24,936 bases of DNA. Origin: an uncultured Porphyromonas sp. Lineage in GTDB: Bacteria; Bacteroidota; Bacteroidia; Bacteroidales; Porphyromonadaceae. This document shows positions 15,568 to 23,243 of this stretch, one piece after another. Position 1 is the stretch's first letter, and the number at the start of each line of letters is the position of its first letter. Below the pieces are notes generated by a model. The model was not told where the DNA came from. It saw only the letters and a list, made by a program, of their open reading frames with translations, and did no database searches. The DNA lies in contig NZ_CAJPPN010000033.1 of NCBI RefSeq assembly GCF_905372525.1, positions 1 to 24,936 of the forward strand. Reading direction: 5' to 3'. The translations under genes and the position numbers were made by a program.

Positions 15568-15575
15568 CAAAGATA
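15568..15575 (-). promoter_or_regulatory. -7 promoter box of the HU-like/SPOR-queG pair
   Basis: On the minus strand the sequence is TATCTTTG, matching TAnnTTTG, about 27 nt before the start codon. No TTTG box is found at the consensus distance; that position falls at the edge of the dispersed repeat. Confidence 0.5.
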
Positions 15576-15602
15576 GTGCATTCTAGGCTTATGCCCTGTA
15601 GA

Positions 15603-15622
15603 GTAACCCAAGGCGGACGCAT
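15603..15622 (+). repeat. 20-bp direct repeat, copy 1
   Basis: GTAACCCAAGGCGGACGCAT occurs here and again, identical, at 15972-15991. The two copies bracket palindrome array C, and flanking bases are also similar (GCCC-GTAG before, AT-AT after). Confidence 0.85.
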
Positions 15623-15772
15623 GATCTCGCTCGTACACTCCTGCCTTTGGATCCTCGGGGGTATTATTTCATATCTCAGGGAGCCTTAGCCTATCACTAA
15701 AGATCTTAGGCATTATCCCCAAGAAACAGACATACAAGCGAGCCCTACAGAGGATATACTTAGAGCTAAGTA
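15616..15772 (+). repeat. Dispersed repeat, copy C (joined to palindrome array C)
   Basis: About 155 bp here match 24781-24936 at roughly 85-90% identity by eye. Shared blocks include GACGCATGATCTCGCTCG, CACTCCTGCCTTTGGATC and GACATACAAGCGAGCCCTAC. The copy ends in the inverted repeat TACTTA-GAGC-TAAGTA (15757-15772) directly before array C. Stops interrupt all frames, and I see no gene in it. Confidence 0.85.
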
Positions 15773-15834
15773 GTGTACGCGCGTGTATACTGTTGTGTAC
15801 ACGTGGGTATACAATAGTGTACACACGTGTATAC
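15773..15834. repeat. Palindrome array C: three 18-bp palindromes at 22-bp pitch
   Basis: Units at 15773-15790, 15795-15812 and 15817-15834 are separated by 4-bp spacers (tgtt, aata). They are GTGTACGCGCGTGTATAC, GTGTACACGTGGGTATAC and GTGTACACACGTGTATAC. Units 1 and 3 are perfectly alternating purine-pyrimidine; the middle one has one break (G at position 12). It lies in the gap between the divergent HU-like/SPOR gene and mcrB. Confidence 0.9.
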
Positions 15835-15958
15835 TCATCCACCCTAGGTAGGAGGTATTCGCTTGGCATATCTAGACTAAGACATAGATACGTCTATCTT
15901 CTATCTTCGGCGTATACTCCTTGACGACCTTGCCCTCGCACCATCGTGATTTCATGCG

Positions 15959-16273
15959 TCAGCCCAGTAGGGTAACCCAAGGCGGACGCATAATGATGGT
16001 CTCTTGTTGGAGCTCGAGGCTGAACAGCTGCATCGAGCCGAACTGGGCCAGCAGCATCTGTACCCGTAGGATCGACTCACCAAGCTTAGCCTCGATGTGC
16101 TTCAGGATGAAGAGATCCATATTGGCTAGTAGCTCCATGTGCTTAGCTTCTTCTTTGGCACGCTTGCGCCAGTCGGCCTCCCCTAGGTATACAGTAAGGC
16201 GTCTCGTGTGAGTTATCGTTTCGTATAGGATGCCGCTAAAGTAGATTTTGATGCAGTGCCCCTAGTCTCTCCT
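15959..16273 (-). pseudogene. Truncated coding fragment without a start codon
   Basis: An open minus-strand frame of 104 codons runs from just after a TAG (16274-16276) to a TGA (15959-15961). It reads like a protein in its middle (YLGEADWRKRAKEEAKHMEL, then a helical stretch ending FSLELQQETIIMRPPWV), but the first Met is far inside and the last residues are encoded by the 20-bp direct repeat. This suggests a remnant of a longer gene cut by the repeat. The family is not recognised. An overlapping plus-strand frame (15921-16211) is its shadow. Confidence 0.4.
15972..15991 (+). repeat. 20-bp direct repeat, copy 2
   Basis: This is identical to 15603-15622. It forms the 3' end of the truncated minus-strand coding fragment. 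Confidence 0.85.
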
Positions 16274-16304
16274 AGCTCCGTACTCTACAACTAGTTTTTC
16301 TATA

Positions 16305-16312
16305 CCTTTGTC
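16305..16312 (+). promoter_or_regulatory. Possible -7 box upstream of mcrB
   Basis: TACCTTTG fits TAnnTTTG but has no -33 box at the right distance. It would give a leader of about 205 nt. Two overlapping hairpins, TGATG/CATCA (16358-16373) and GGGGG/CCCCC (16364-16379), lie in that leader. Otherwise 16274-16524 holds nothing I can identify. Confidence 0.3.
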
Positions 16313-16524
16313 CCGTGAGTGTGACTGATCTGAGGATATACACAACCTCACACCTACTGATGTGGGGGCATCAACCCCCTCCTTTCTGCTACCGGAAGAG
16401 TGCCCTGAGAGGTATCCTGCATATCCTCTCGACACTTACCTAAGGAGCAGAAATACAGAAGAGGATGCTATGGGGAGGTTCCCTCTGGCTTTAGCACACA
16501 CATTCGCAACTAATATAGTAAGCT

Positions 16525-17952
16525 ATGAATGCAGAGGAACTAGAAGAAGAAGTTAGAAAAAAAGCTATCGAGTTTGGATTAGATGACGGAAAGAATGCCG
16601 TAGTCCGATCCAATGTAAGTACCCAAAGTTTTAAGGATGGAGGGGCTTACTTTGGTTATATCAGATCAGAAGAAAACAAGACTGGACCATACTATGATCT
16701 ATCCTTCGTGGTCTTCCCGCAGGAGAAGGAGGGTCCCTGTATCGTCGCCATAGTCGTTGGGACTAGTGGATTCCAGAATGACTATGATCTTGTGTCGATA
16801 CCATGGCCTAGACGTCTCTATAAGAAGTTAATCAGACCAGATGGGCACTCCTTCATCAAGAATGACTTCACTAATATAGAATCTCCTATTCAGGGTCTGA
16901 AAGAAGCTGTCAAAGGCGAGGAAGATCTTGAGAAAGCTGTGAGGCAATACGGGAAGTATATCCTAGCCGCATGTATCGCTGATCCAAAGAAAGATCTTGA
17001 TATTATCTATGCTTGGTTAGCCCAGTACGCTAGACTCCGTGAGTGGGGAAAGGCGGCTGACAAGAAGAATCAGGACAATGCGATCAAGAAGGTTATCGAG
17101 GCAAGACAAAAGACAGAACAAGAGGGCGGTGAAGCTGTAGGTATAGAAGCTGAGATTAAGGATCTACTGGAGCACAAGCGGTTTGTCGTGTTGCAGGGAG
17201 CTCCCGGTACTGGGAAGACCTACAATGCACTGAGGATAGCAAAGGACTACGAGGAGTCCTACTTGATCCAGTTTCATGCAGAGACGACCTATGCCGACTT
17301 CGTATGGGGGATCCGACCCTCCTTGGATACAGACCGACTGAAGTATAAGGGTCACGATGGCAAACTGGTAGAGGCTATCAAAGCTGCTGAGCGAGTAAAG
17401 AACTCTAATGGGCGAGTGCTTCTCATCATCGACGAGATAAATAGAGCTAATCTAGCGAATGTCTTAGGTCCTATATTCTTCCTCTTCGAGAACTATCCGG
17501 GGACGAGGGAGACTAAGCTAAAGATAGGATCTCTCGAGCTATCACGGTTGCCTGATAACCTACACGTAATAGCGACGATGAACACGTCGGACAGGAGCTT
17601 GGCCGTGGTAGACTTTGCTCTTCGTCGTAGGTTTGCATGGTATACGATACGTCCGCAGAGCATAGCTCCTGAATCGGGATACTTCCACCAAGAGCTGTTT
17701 CAGCGATTCAATGAGATATTTGAGAAGTATGCCTCAGACGATGAGCTCAACCTTCAGCCTGGGCCTAGCTACTTCTTGACTTTCCCCAAAACGGAGAAGA
17801 AGGAGGAGCACGAGAAGATGATCCGAGAGCGACTAGTCTATGAGCTTATGCCGCTTATCAAAGAATACCTAGCCGAAGGGCTCATGCAAAAGGCTGCAGA
17901 TAGCTTCTCTCAGCTCTTCTACGAAGAGGCCAAAGCATACTTGTACGAATAG
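16525..17952 (+). CDS. mcrB: McrB-type AAA+ GTPase subunit of a modification-dependent restriction system, 475 aa
   Basis: McrB hexamers use GTP to translocate DNA and drive the McrC nuclease, usually against modified foreign DNA. Walker A is GAPGTGKT (225-232), Walker B is LLIIDEINRA (299-308), and the McrB/MoxR-like sensor region is MNTSDRSLAVVDFALRRRF (352-370) with arginine fingers. The N-terminal domain (1 to about 150) sets target specificity in this family; here it has the motif DYDLVSIPWPRRLYKKL (86-102), which I cannot match to a named domain. Residues 160-205 form a charged helical linker. The partner mcrC begins 19 nt after the stop. The first few hundred bases are more AT-rich than the surrounding core genes, fitting horizontal acquisition. 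The ATG is chosen because it is the first in frame after a stop-rich leader. Confidence 0.9.
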   Translation: MNAEELEEEVRKKAIEFGLDDGKNAVVRSNVSTQSFKDGGAYFGYIRSEENKTGPYYDLSFVVFPQEKEGPCIVAIVVGTSGFQNDYDLVSIPWPRRLYKKLIRPDGHSFIKNDFTNIESPIQGLKEAVKGEEDLEKAVRQYGKYILAACIADPKKDLDIIYAWLAQYARLREWGKAADKKNQDNAIKKVIEARQKTEQEGGEAVGIEAEIKDLLEHKRFVVLQGAPGTGKTYNALRIAKDYEESYLIQFHAETTYADFVWGIRPSLDTDRLKYKGHDGKLVEAIKAAERVKNSNGRVLLIIDEINRANLANVLGPIFFLFENYPGTRETKLKIGSLELSRLPDNLHVIATMNTSDRSLAVVDFALRRRFAWYTIRPQSIAPESGYFHQELFQRFNEIFEKYASDDELNLQPGPSYFLTFPKTEKKEEHEKMIRERLVYELMPLIKEYLAEGLMQKAADSFSQLFYEEAKAYLYE

Positions 17953-17971
17953 CACTACGATCCTCTCGACT

Positions 17972-19285
17972 GTGAAGCGACCTATTAAGTCCCTCTTTAC
18001 GCTTCAGGACGTCTCTATCCCATACGAAGACCTAAACTCAGCATGGAAGTGCGATAAGCGCTATGGAGCAGATACGCTCAGGCACTTTATCGCACTGAAT
18101 AAAAGAGCCTTCGACTTCATCGGTATCCAGGCTGGGATTGACACCTCCTTGGGTAAGACCTCTCTACGACTGAGTACGTCTCGCTATGCTGGGACTATTC
18201 CCCTGCTATCACCGAAGAGCGGTAAGCCCTACGGAGACCTTGTCATCCGTGGTAGGTTTGGCGAAGATATATCGGGACTCCTTGCAGCGGTACAAGATAG
18301 CTTACCTCCCGAATATGCCCCCAGCCTCCCTCCCATCGAGGACTCCACGTTGGAGCCACCGTTCTACTTCGAGTGTTGCAGGTTCATTGACCACTGGAGG
18401 GGGGTAGAGAGGTGCCAGTGGTGCAAGTTCGAGGTAATCGATCGAGACCGGAATACCCCAGCCAGCGGTACGCGGTGGGAAGTATACGCTGAGAGAAGCT
18501 TCGCTCCAGAAAACACGCTGAAGTACCCGACCCGAGAGAGCCGACTATCTAAGCATCACTTAGAGTTTAGGCAGCTCGTCTCGGTACTTCTACTGGCAAT
18601 ATCTGAGGTGCAGAGAATCCAGACGCCGAGTGCTGTCAGAGCCAAATACCTCAGGGAGATGACCCGGCTACGTTCACTCTACGACGGCATGCCTAGACCT
18701 AATATGTGTAGTCTATTCGCTGAGCGGGCATCCGATCCTATGGTCATCAGAGAAGCTAAGAGACTAGCTAACGTGATCCTCCGGGACAAGAGGATGCAGA
18801 GACGTGCTTGGAGGATCGACTATGCCATCCTCTTCGAGCGCTATGTCCAGTACCTCTTTGGGACAATAGCTAGTAGGCGGGGGTACTCGGTCATGTGCAA
18901 TCCGCACTACAGCATATCCGGGTGGGCTCCAGTCTGGGTGCCACGTTACCTAGAGCCTGATATCGTAGTCAACAAGGGCGATGGTCAAGTGATCGTCGAT
19001 GCAAAGTATAAGAGCCATATGCTTAACTGGGGATCGATGAGTGAGGGGCTGAAGGAGACCTTCAGGAGTGATCTACACCAGATATTGGCCTACAGTTCGT
19101 TTGACCCCAAGCCGAGGAAGCGCGTAATGCTAGCCTACCCTTCTATGGCCTTCTCTAGCCAAAGGCTACAGATAGCTACACCTCTCGCTTCTGCTAGCAC
19201 CGAGGTGTATCTCCTAGGTATTCCCCTAGATACAAACGCCATGGGCGAGACCCTATCTCAGCTAGGCACACTGATCGAGGTGTGA
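17972..19285 (+). CDS. mcrC: McrC-type nuclease subunit (PD-(D/E)XK), 437 aa, GTG start
   Basis: This is the endonuclease partner of McrB. The C-terminal domain carries the PD-(D/E)XK site: PD at 329-330, then VDAKYK (342-347) with Asp343 and Lys345. It also has the upstream helix LFERYVQYLF with Glu289 and the following DLHQILAYS (about 367-375), all usual in McrC. The N-terminal half (1 to about 240) is diverged and should contact the McrB ring. A cysteine cluster occurs at 135-151 (ECC, RCQWC). The start is GTG at 17972, 19 nt after mcrB; no ATG fits better, and the frame stays open into the mcrB end, so an earlier non-ATG start is possible. A strong terminator follows. Confidence 0.85.
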   Translation: MKRPIKSLFTLQDVSIPYEDLNSAWKCDKRYGADTLRHFIALNKRAFDFIGIQAGIDTSLGKTSLRLSTSRYAGTIPLLSPKSGKPYGDLVIRGRFGEDISGLLAAVQDSLPPEYAPSLPPIEDSTLEPPFYFECCRFIDHWRGVERCQWCKFEVIDRDRNTPASGTRWEVYAERSFAPENTLKYPTRESRLSKHHLEFRQLVSVLLLAISEVQRIQTPSAVRAKYLREMTRLRSLYDGMPRPNMCSLFAERASDPMVIREAKRLANVILRDKRMQRRAWRIDYAILFERYVQYLFGTIASRRGYSVMCNPHYSISGWAPVWVPRYLEPDIVVNKGDGQVIVDAKYKSHMLNWGSMSEGLKETFRSDLHQILAYSSFDPKPRKRVMLAYPSMAFSSQRLQIATPLASASTEVYLLGIPLDTNAMGETLSQLGTLIEV

Positions 19286-19307
19286 AGCCCTTCGGGGAAA
19301 GTGGAAT

Positions 19308-19347
19308 AGAATAAGGGGGAGCCCATCTTTGGGCTCCCCCTTATTCT
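19308..19347. terminator. Terminator after mcrBC (bidirectional)
   Basis: An 18-bp perfect stem (19308-19325 with 19330-19347) closes on TCTT. The stem has A/T-rich ends, so it offers a T tract in both directions. It lies between mcrC and the convergent membrane transferase gene. Confidence 0.9.
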
Positions 19348-19371
19348 GTAAAAGGATCTAGGATATAGCTA

Positions 19372-19407
19372 TGTGGACGGATATAGTAGCCTATTATCTA
19401 TTGTCCA
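19372..19407 (-). terminator. Hairpin at the 3' end of the transferase gene
   Basis: GTGGAC (19372-19377) pairs with GTCCAC (19402-19407) just beyond the stop codon of the minus-strand gene. The loop is long and there is no T tract, so this is a weak candidate. Confidence 0.3.
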
Positions 19408-19409
19408 CA

Positions 19410-21140
19410 CTATAACTCTATCGTGGTGCCATCGTAGCCTTTAATGACTCTAGGTCGGGTCGTATCATAGCTTGGGGAGAAGAAATCTAACCGAGGATTG
19501 TAATACTTGACCTTGACTCCGAGTAAGCCTAACACAGAGTTTGCGATTAGATCCGCCATAATCTTCCTGTCCTTAGCTGCCAAGACTTGTTCATAGAGCT
19601 CAGGATGCTGCTGGCGCATCGAGGGGGAGAAGTAGACCATGAGAGGAATAGTCACTCCAGGGCGAGAGACCTCATGCTCATAGTAGTCGGGACGCTGAGG
19701 ATTCTCGTAGATCGCCTGCCCATGGTCAGAGTAATAGAGAATGATCGAGGGCTCAGAGGCAAAGTGCTCTATGATCTTGGAGACGACTAGGTCATTGTGG
19801 TAGATCGAGTTCACATAGTCACGAATGACCCCTGCCCGCTTAGCATCTGTAGGTGAAGGCTGTCCATTGGGAAGATTCTTAGGGAGATCTTTCGTTTGGA
19901 AGCGAGCCATGTCCTTAGGACAGCGCTCTCCGTATGGCGAATGTGATCCCATGAGATGTACGATCTGTGCGAGAGCCTTGGCCTTGCTCCCCTGTGGGAT
20001 CATCGACCTTGAGCCCAAGAGAGGAAGTAAAGCGAGGTCATCCGATGTATCCCAGTCTCCAGCGGTACGTATCCGAGTGAAGCGCGTACTATCCGCCGTC
20101 TGTGAGAGGGTAGCCAGCGGTTGTAGTCCAGAGCCCTGACTCTCTTGGTTGCTTAACCAATAAGTATAGTAACCAGCCTTGGATAGAACGAAAGGTAGTG
20201 TAGGGAACTTATACCATTCCTTTGGCTCCTCCTCTCTCGTGTAGAGACTCATACTCTGTGATACAGAGCTTACCGTCCAAGAGGCCGAGGAGACGACATC
20301 TGAGAAGAGGATCAGATCCCCCGTCCTAGCTAGAGAATCCTGCTTCGGAGTATCAGGCAGAGGATACCCATAGCAGTGCATGTAGTCCCGACGCATCGAC
20401 TCTCCGATGATGATGACCACCGTCACACTATCCATCCCCTCTCTTCGCTCTATCTTCCCCAGATCAATATGCTTGAGTTGGGCTGTGTAGGTAGCTAGGT
20501 CTCTAGCGTCTTCTATACAATACATTGTCCCCTGGTACAGACGCTCGACGGGAGCCATATACAGGAAACTCCTCGTCGCATGCTGTGCCGGACGTACAAC
20601 CATAATAGTTAATGGTATGGGTAGTAGTAGGACTGTGAGGAAGAACCCGACTTGCCAGCTACGCCCCGTAGCAGTCACCCGCCTCCTACCTACGGCGTAG
20701 AATCCAAGCAGAGCTATGAGCACGATGAGAGGTAGGAGAAATACCTTATAGTTCAGATTGGCAAGGAAAGAAGATGCCTCGTTGGGATTAGTCGCTAGTA
20801 TATTTAGAGCGATACTATCCGTGTAGACAGAGCTGTATGAATAGATGAGGAAGCTCTCAAAAAGCATCAGGAATGCATAGACAGCCAAAGCTAGAGCCAC
20901 CAGCACCTGACGTACTCTACTCCAAGGAAACAAGGAGATGAGAAGGACTGGGATAGCTGCCCAACTCAGGATACTAATACTCTGGTAGACGAGCTCTCCC
21001 CCATAGGGATACCGCCCAGCATGAGCATAGTAGTAGAGCGCTGGGAATAGCTGCAGCGCCAAGAGAAGGCAGAAAAGGAGGCGTTGGCCATATAACCTAT
21101 AGGCGTAGTCTCGCCAGAATGAGGGGAGTCGTTTCGTCAT
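19410..21140 (-). CDS. Inner-membrane phosphoethanolamine transferase-like protein (alkaline-phosphatase/sulfatase fold), 576 aa
   Basis: This family moves phosphoethanolamine from phospholipid to lipid A or another surface glycan, affecting resistance to cationic peptides. About five transmembrane helices occupy residues 20-185. The periplasmic catalytic domain follows: IIIGES with Glu247 as a metal ligand, SASWTVSSVSQSMS with Thr289 as the likely nucleophile (42 residues on, as in EptA), LMGSHSPYGERCP with His400, and YYSDHG with Asp472 and His473. The spacing agrees with EptA-type enzymes, although this protein has fewer cysteines than the classical disulfide-rich ones. It is a single gene with a -7 box at 21179-21186. 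The acceptor is unknown; the nearby rhamnose operon only suggests envelope glycans in general. Confidence 0.85.
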   Translation of the reverse strand: MTKRLPSFWRDYAYRLYGQRLLFCLLLALQLFPALYYYAHAGRYPYGGELVYQSISILSWAAIPVLLISLFPWSRVRQVLVALALAVYAFLMLFESFLIYSYSSVYTDSIALNILATNPNEASSFLANLNYKVFLLPLIVLIALLGFYAVGRRRVTATGRSWQVGFFLTVLLLPIPLTIMVVRPAQHATRSFLYMAPVERLYQGTMYCIEDARDLATYTAQLKHIDLGKIERREGMDSVTVVIIIGESMRRDYMHCYGYPLPDTPKQDSLARTGDLILFSDVVSSASWTVSSVSQSMSLYTREEEPKEWYKFPTLPFVLSKAGYYTYWLSNQESQGSGLQPLATLSQTADSTRFTRIRTAGDWDTSDDLALLPLLGSRSMIPQGSKAKALAQIVHLMGSHSPYGERCPKDMARFQTKDLPKNLPNGQPSPTDAKRAGVIRDYVNSIYHNDLVVSKIIEHFASEPSIILYYSDHGQAIYENPQRPDYYEHEVSRPGVTIPLMVYFSPSMRQQHPELYEQVLAAKDRKIMADLIANSVLGLLGVKVKYYNPRLDFFSPSYDTTRPRVIKGYDGTTIEL

Positions 21141-21178
21141 ATACAGTTAATTGATAAGCATTATTTTCTCGTTTCGCA

Positions 21179-21186
21179 CAAAGGTA
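21179..21186 (-). promoter_or_regulatory. -7 promoter box of the transferase gene
   Basis: On the minus strand it reads TACCTTTG, matching TAnnTTTG, about 38 nt before the start codon. The TTTG -33 box is not evident. Confidence 0.5.
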
Positions 21187-21254
21187 CAGCAAGTATCTGA
21201 CACTCACATACCATTAGCCCTCAGTCAGTCGGGTGGAGCTAGATGATAGCATAG

Positions 21255-21305
21255 CTGAGCCCCCAGTCTCGCTATCCCAAATGCGATAGCGAGGCTGGGG
21301 GCTCA
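21255..21305 (-). terminator. Hairpin terminator after the rml operon
   Basis: A 22-bp GC-rich stem runs 21255-21276 with 21284-21305 (one T-G mismatch). It lies 22 bp beyond the rmlB stop. No T tract follows on the minus strand, so termination may rely on the stem or on Rho. Confidence 0.6.
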
Positions 21306-21327
21306 GTGTGCATGATATACGGACCTG

Positions 21328-22368
21328 TTATAAGCTCTTCTGACTGACGAGCTCGATCCACTCTTGGTTGGAGAGGTACCAGCGGACAGTGTGCTGTAGG
21401 CCTTCTTCGAATTGTAGGCTTGGTGTCCAGCCTAGCTCATCCTTTAGCTTGCTCGAGTCGATGGCATAGCGTAGATCATGCCCCGCACGGTCGGTAACGT
21501 AGGTGATGAGCTCATCCGAGTAACCTTTGGGGTAACCAAGAGCCTCGTCTACAGTCTTGATCAGTAGACGCACGAGGTCGATGTTGCGCCACTCGTTGAA
21601 GCCCCCGATATTATAAGTGTCGGCGACCTTCCCTTGGTGGAAGATGAGGTCTATGGCACGAGCATGGTCTATGACATAGAGCCAGTCACGGACGTTCTCC
21701 CCCGTACCATAGACAGGAAGGGGACGGCGTAGGACAATATTCTTGATGAAGAGGGGGATAAGCTTCTCGGGATACTGGTAGGGACCGTAGTTGTTGGAGC
21801 AGTTAGAGATGATCGTGGGCAGACCATAGGTATCATGGAAGGCTCTCACGAAGTGGTCACTAGAGGCCTTACTAGCCGAATAGGGACTATGTGGGTCATA
21901 CTTCGTCTCCTCGGTGAAGAAACCTCCATCGAGCTCTAGCGCACCATATACCTCATCAGTAGAGATGTGGTAGAATCGCTTTCCTTCGTATCCTTGAGGG
22001 GTCTTCGACCAAACCTCTTTGGCAGCTTGTAGCAGACTAAGTGTACCTAGGACATTCGTCTTGGCGAAGATGAAGGGATCGGAGATGCTACGATCGACAT
22101 GGCTCTCTGCAGCTAGATGGATGATGCCATCCACAGCATAGCGCTCGAGTATTCCACGCATGCATTCGTAGTCACAGATATCCTCCTGAACGAAGGTATA
22201 GTTAGATAGCCCCTCTATATCAGCTAGTGTCTCCCTATTGCCAGCATAGGTCAACTTATCTAGGCAGAGGATATGGTAGTCGGGGTACTTCGTAGCGAAG
22301 AGGCGGACGACGTGTGAGCCGATAAAGCCTGCACCACCTGTGATGAGTATAGTCTTCTGATAGTCCAT
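21328..22368 (-). CDS. rmlB: dTDP-glucose 4,6-dehydratase RmlB, 346 aa
   Basis: RmlB converts dTDP-glucose to dTDP-4-keto-6-deoxyglucose, the second step to dTDP-L-rhamnose. It is an extended short-chain dehydrogenase with NAD-binding GGAGFIGSHV near the N-terminus, the STDEVYG catalytic segment and YSASK (Tyr-x3-Lys). The ATG at 22368 (MDYQKTILITGG) is chosen over an upstream ATG at 22407 because it overlaps the rmlD stop by one base (TAATG), the usual coupling, and matches the family's N-terminus. It is the last gene of the rmlACDB operon. Confidence 0.96.
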   Translation of the reverse strand: MDYQKTILITGGAGFIGSHVVRLFATKYPDYHILCLDKLTYAGNRETLADIEGLSNYTFVQEDICDYECMRGILERYAVDGIIHLAAESHVDRSISDPFIFAKTNVLGTLSLLQAAKEVWSKTPQGYEGKRFYHISTDEVYGALELDGGFFTEETKYDPHSPYSASKASSDHFVRAFHDTYGLPTIISNCSNNYGPYQYPEKLIPLFIKNIVLRRPLPVYGTGENVRDWLYVIDHARAIDLIFHQGKVADTYNIGGFNEWRNIDLVRLLIKTVDEALGYPKGYSDELITYVTDRAGHDLRYAIDSSKLKDELGWTPSLQFEEGLQHTVRWYLSNQEWIELVSQKSL

Positions 22369-23243
22369 TATTCGTTTGTTTCTGTCGAGGTGAGTTGATT
22401 GAGGCAATCCTCGAGGGAGGTCTGCCAGTGAGGGAGCGTGATGCCAAAGTCTCTCTTGAGTTTGGCCTTATCTAGTACACTGTAGGAGGGTCGAGTAGCT
22501 TTCGTTGGGTACTGCTCACTACGGATCGGATGTAACTGACAGCTGTAGCCCATACGATGGCGTATAGCCTCGGCGAAGTCATACCATGAAGCCACACCCT
22601 CATCGCTGAAGTGGTAAGTCCCCTCCTGCCGACTATCCTTGTCCTGCTCTAGGTAGGATACAATGAAGCGAGCTAGGTCTCGTGCGTAGGTGGGAGTCCC
22701 GATCTGGTCAAAGACTATGCTCAGCTCCTGTCGCTCCTGCATGAGACGACACATGGTCTTCAGGAAGTTCGCTCCATAAGTAGAGTAGAGCCAAGAGGTG
22801 CGCAAGATGAGCGCTCTACACCCCGTACGGCGGATAGCATCTTCACCAAGGAGCTTGGTTCGCCCGTACACACTCTGGGGACGAGGAGTCTCCTCTTCGG
22901 TAATCGGACGGTAGCTATCTCCACCGAAGACATAGTCGGTAGAAATATGGATGAGGTATAGGCCTTGAGCCTTGGCAAGAGCTGCAAGAGCAGCTACTGC
23001 CTGATGGTTGATATGGTCAGCCTCCTCAGGCTCATCCTCGGCACGATCGACTGCGGTATAGGCAGAGCAGTTGATGATGGTGTCGATATGATGATCCTGC
23101 ACGAAGTGTTGTATAGCTAGCTGGTCCGTCACATCTAGCTCACTACGGCTAGCAAAGGTATAGTGCTGTGCACTCCCCTCTGCCGCTACTCGTAGCTCCT
23201 GCCCTAGCTGCCCACCAGCTCCCAGTACCAGGATACTACTCAT
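22368..23243 (-). CDS. rmlD: dTDP-4-dehydrorhamnose reductase RmlD, 291 aa
   Basis: RmlD reduces dTDP-4-keto-L-rhamnose to dTDP-L-rhamnose, the last step. The N-terminal dinucleotide site is LGAGGQLGQEL. ISTDYVFGG and YGRTKLLGE hold the catalytic Tyr and Lys, and the C-terminal part (ATRPSYSVLDKAKL, then WQTSLEDCL) is typical. The start at 23243 (MSSILVLGAGG) overlaps the rmlC end by 8 nt; an ATG at 23261 would add six residues and is less likely. The stop shares a base with the rmlB start. Confidence 0.95.
   Translation of the reverse strand: MSSILVLGAGGQLGQELRVAAEGSAQHYTFASRSELDVTDQLAIQHFVQDHHIDTIINCSAYTAVDRAEDEPEEADHINHQAVAALAALAKAQGLYLIHISTDYVFGGDSYRPITEEETPRPQSVYGRTKLLGEDAIRRTGCRALILRTSWLYSTYGANFLKTMCRLMQERQELSIVFDQIGTPTYARDLARFIVSYLEQDKDSRQEGTYHFSDEGVASWYDFAEAIRHRMGYSCQLHPIRSEQYPTKATRPSYSVLDKAKLKRDFGITLPHWQTSLEDCLNQLTSTETNE

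Noticed and set aside
15921..16211. 96-codon plus-strand frame in the repeat-rich gap
   Set aside because: The opposite strand reads far more like protein; this is Ser/Arg-rich shadow sequence.
16362..16556. 64-codon frame overlapping the mcrB start
   Set aside because: It overlaps mcrB in another frame, has no recognisable motif and begins inside the hairpin pair; kept as leader sequence.
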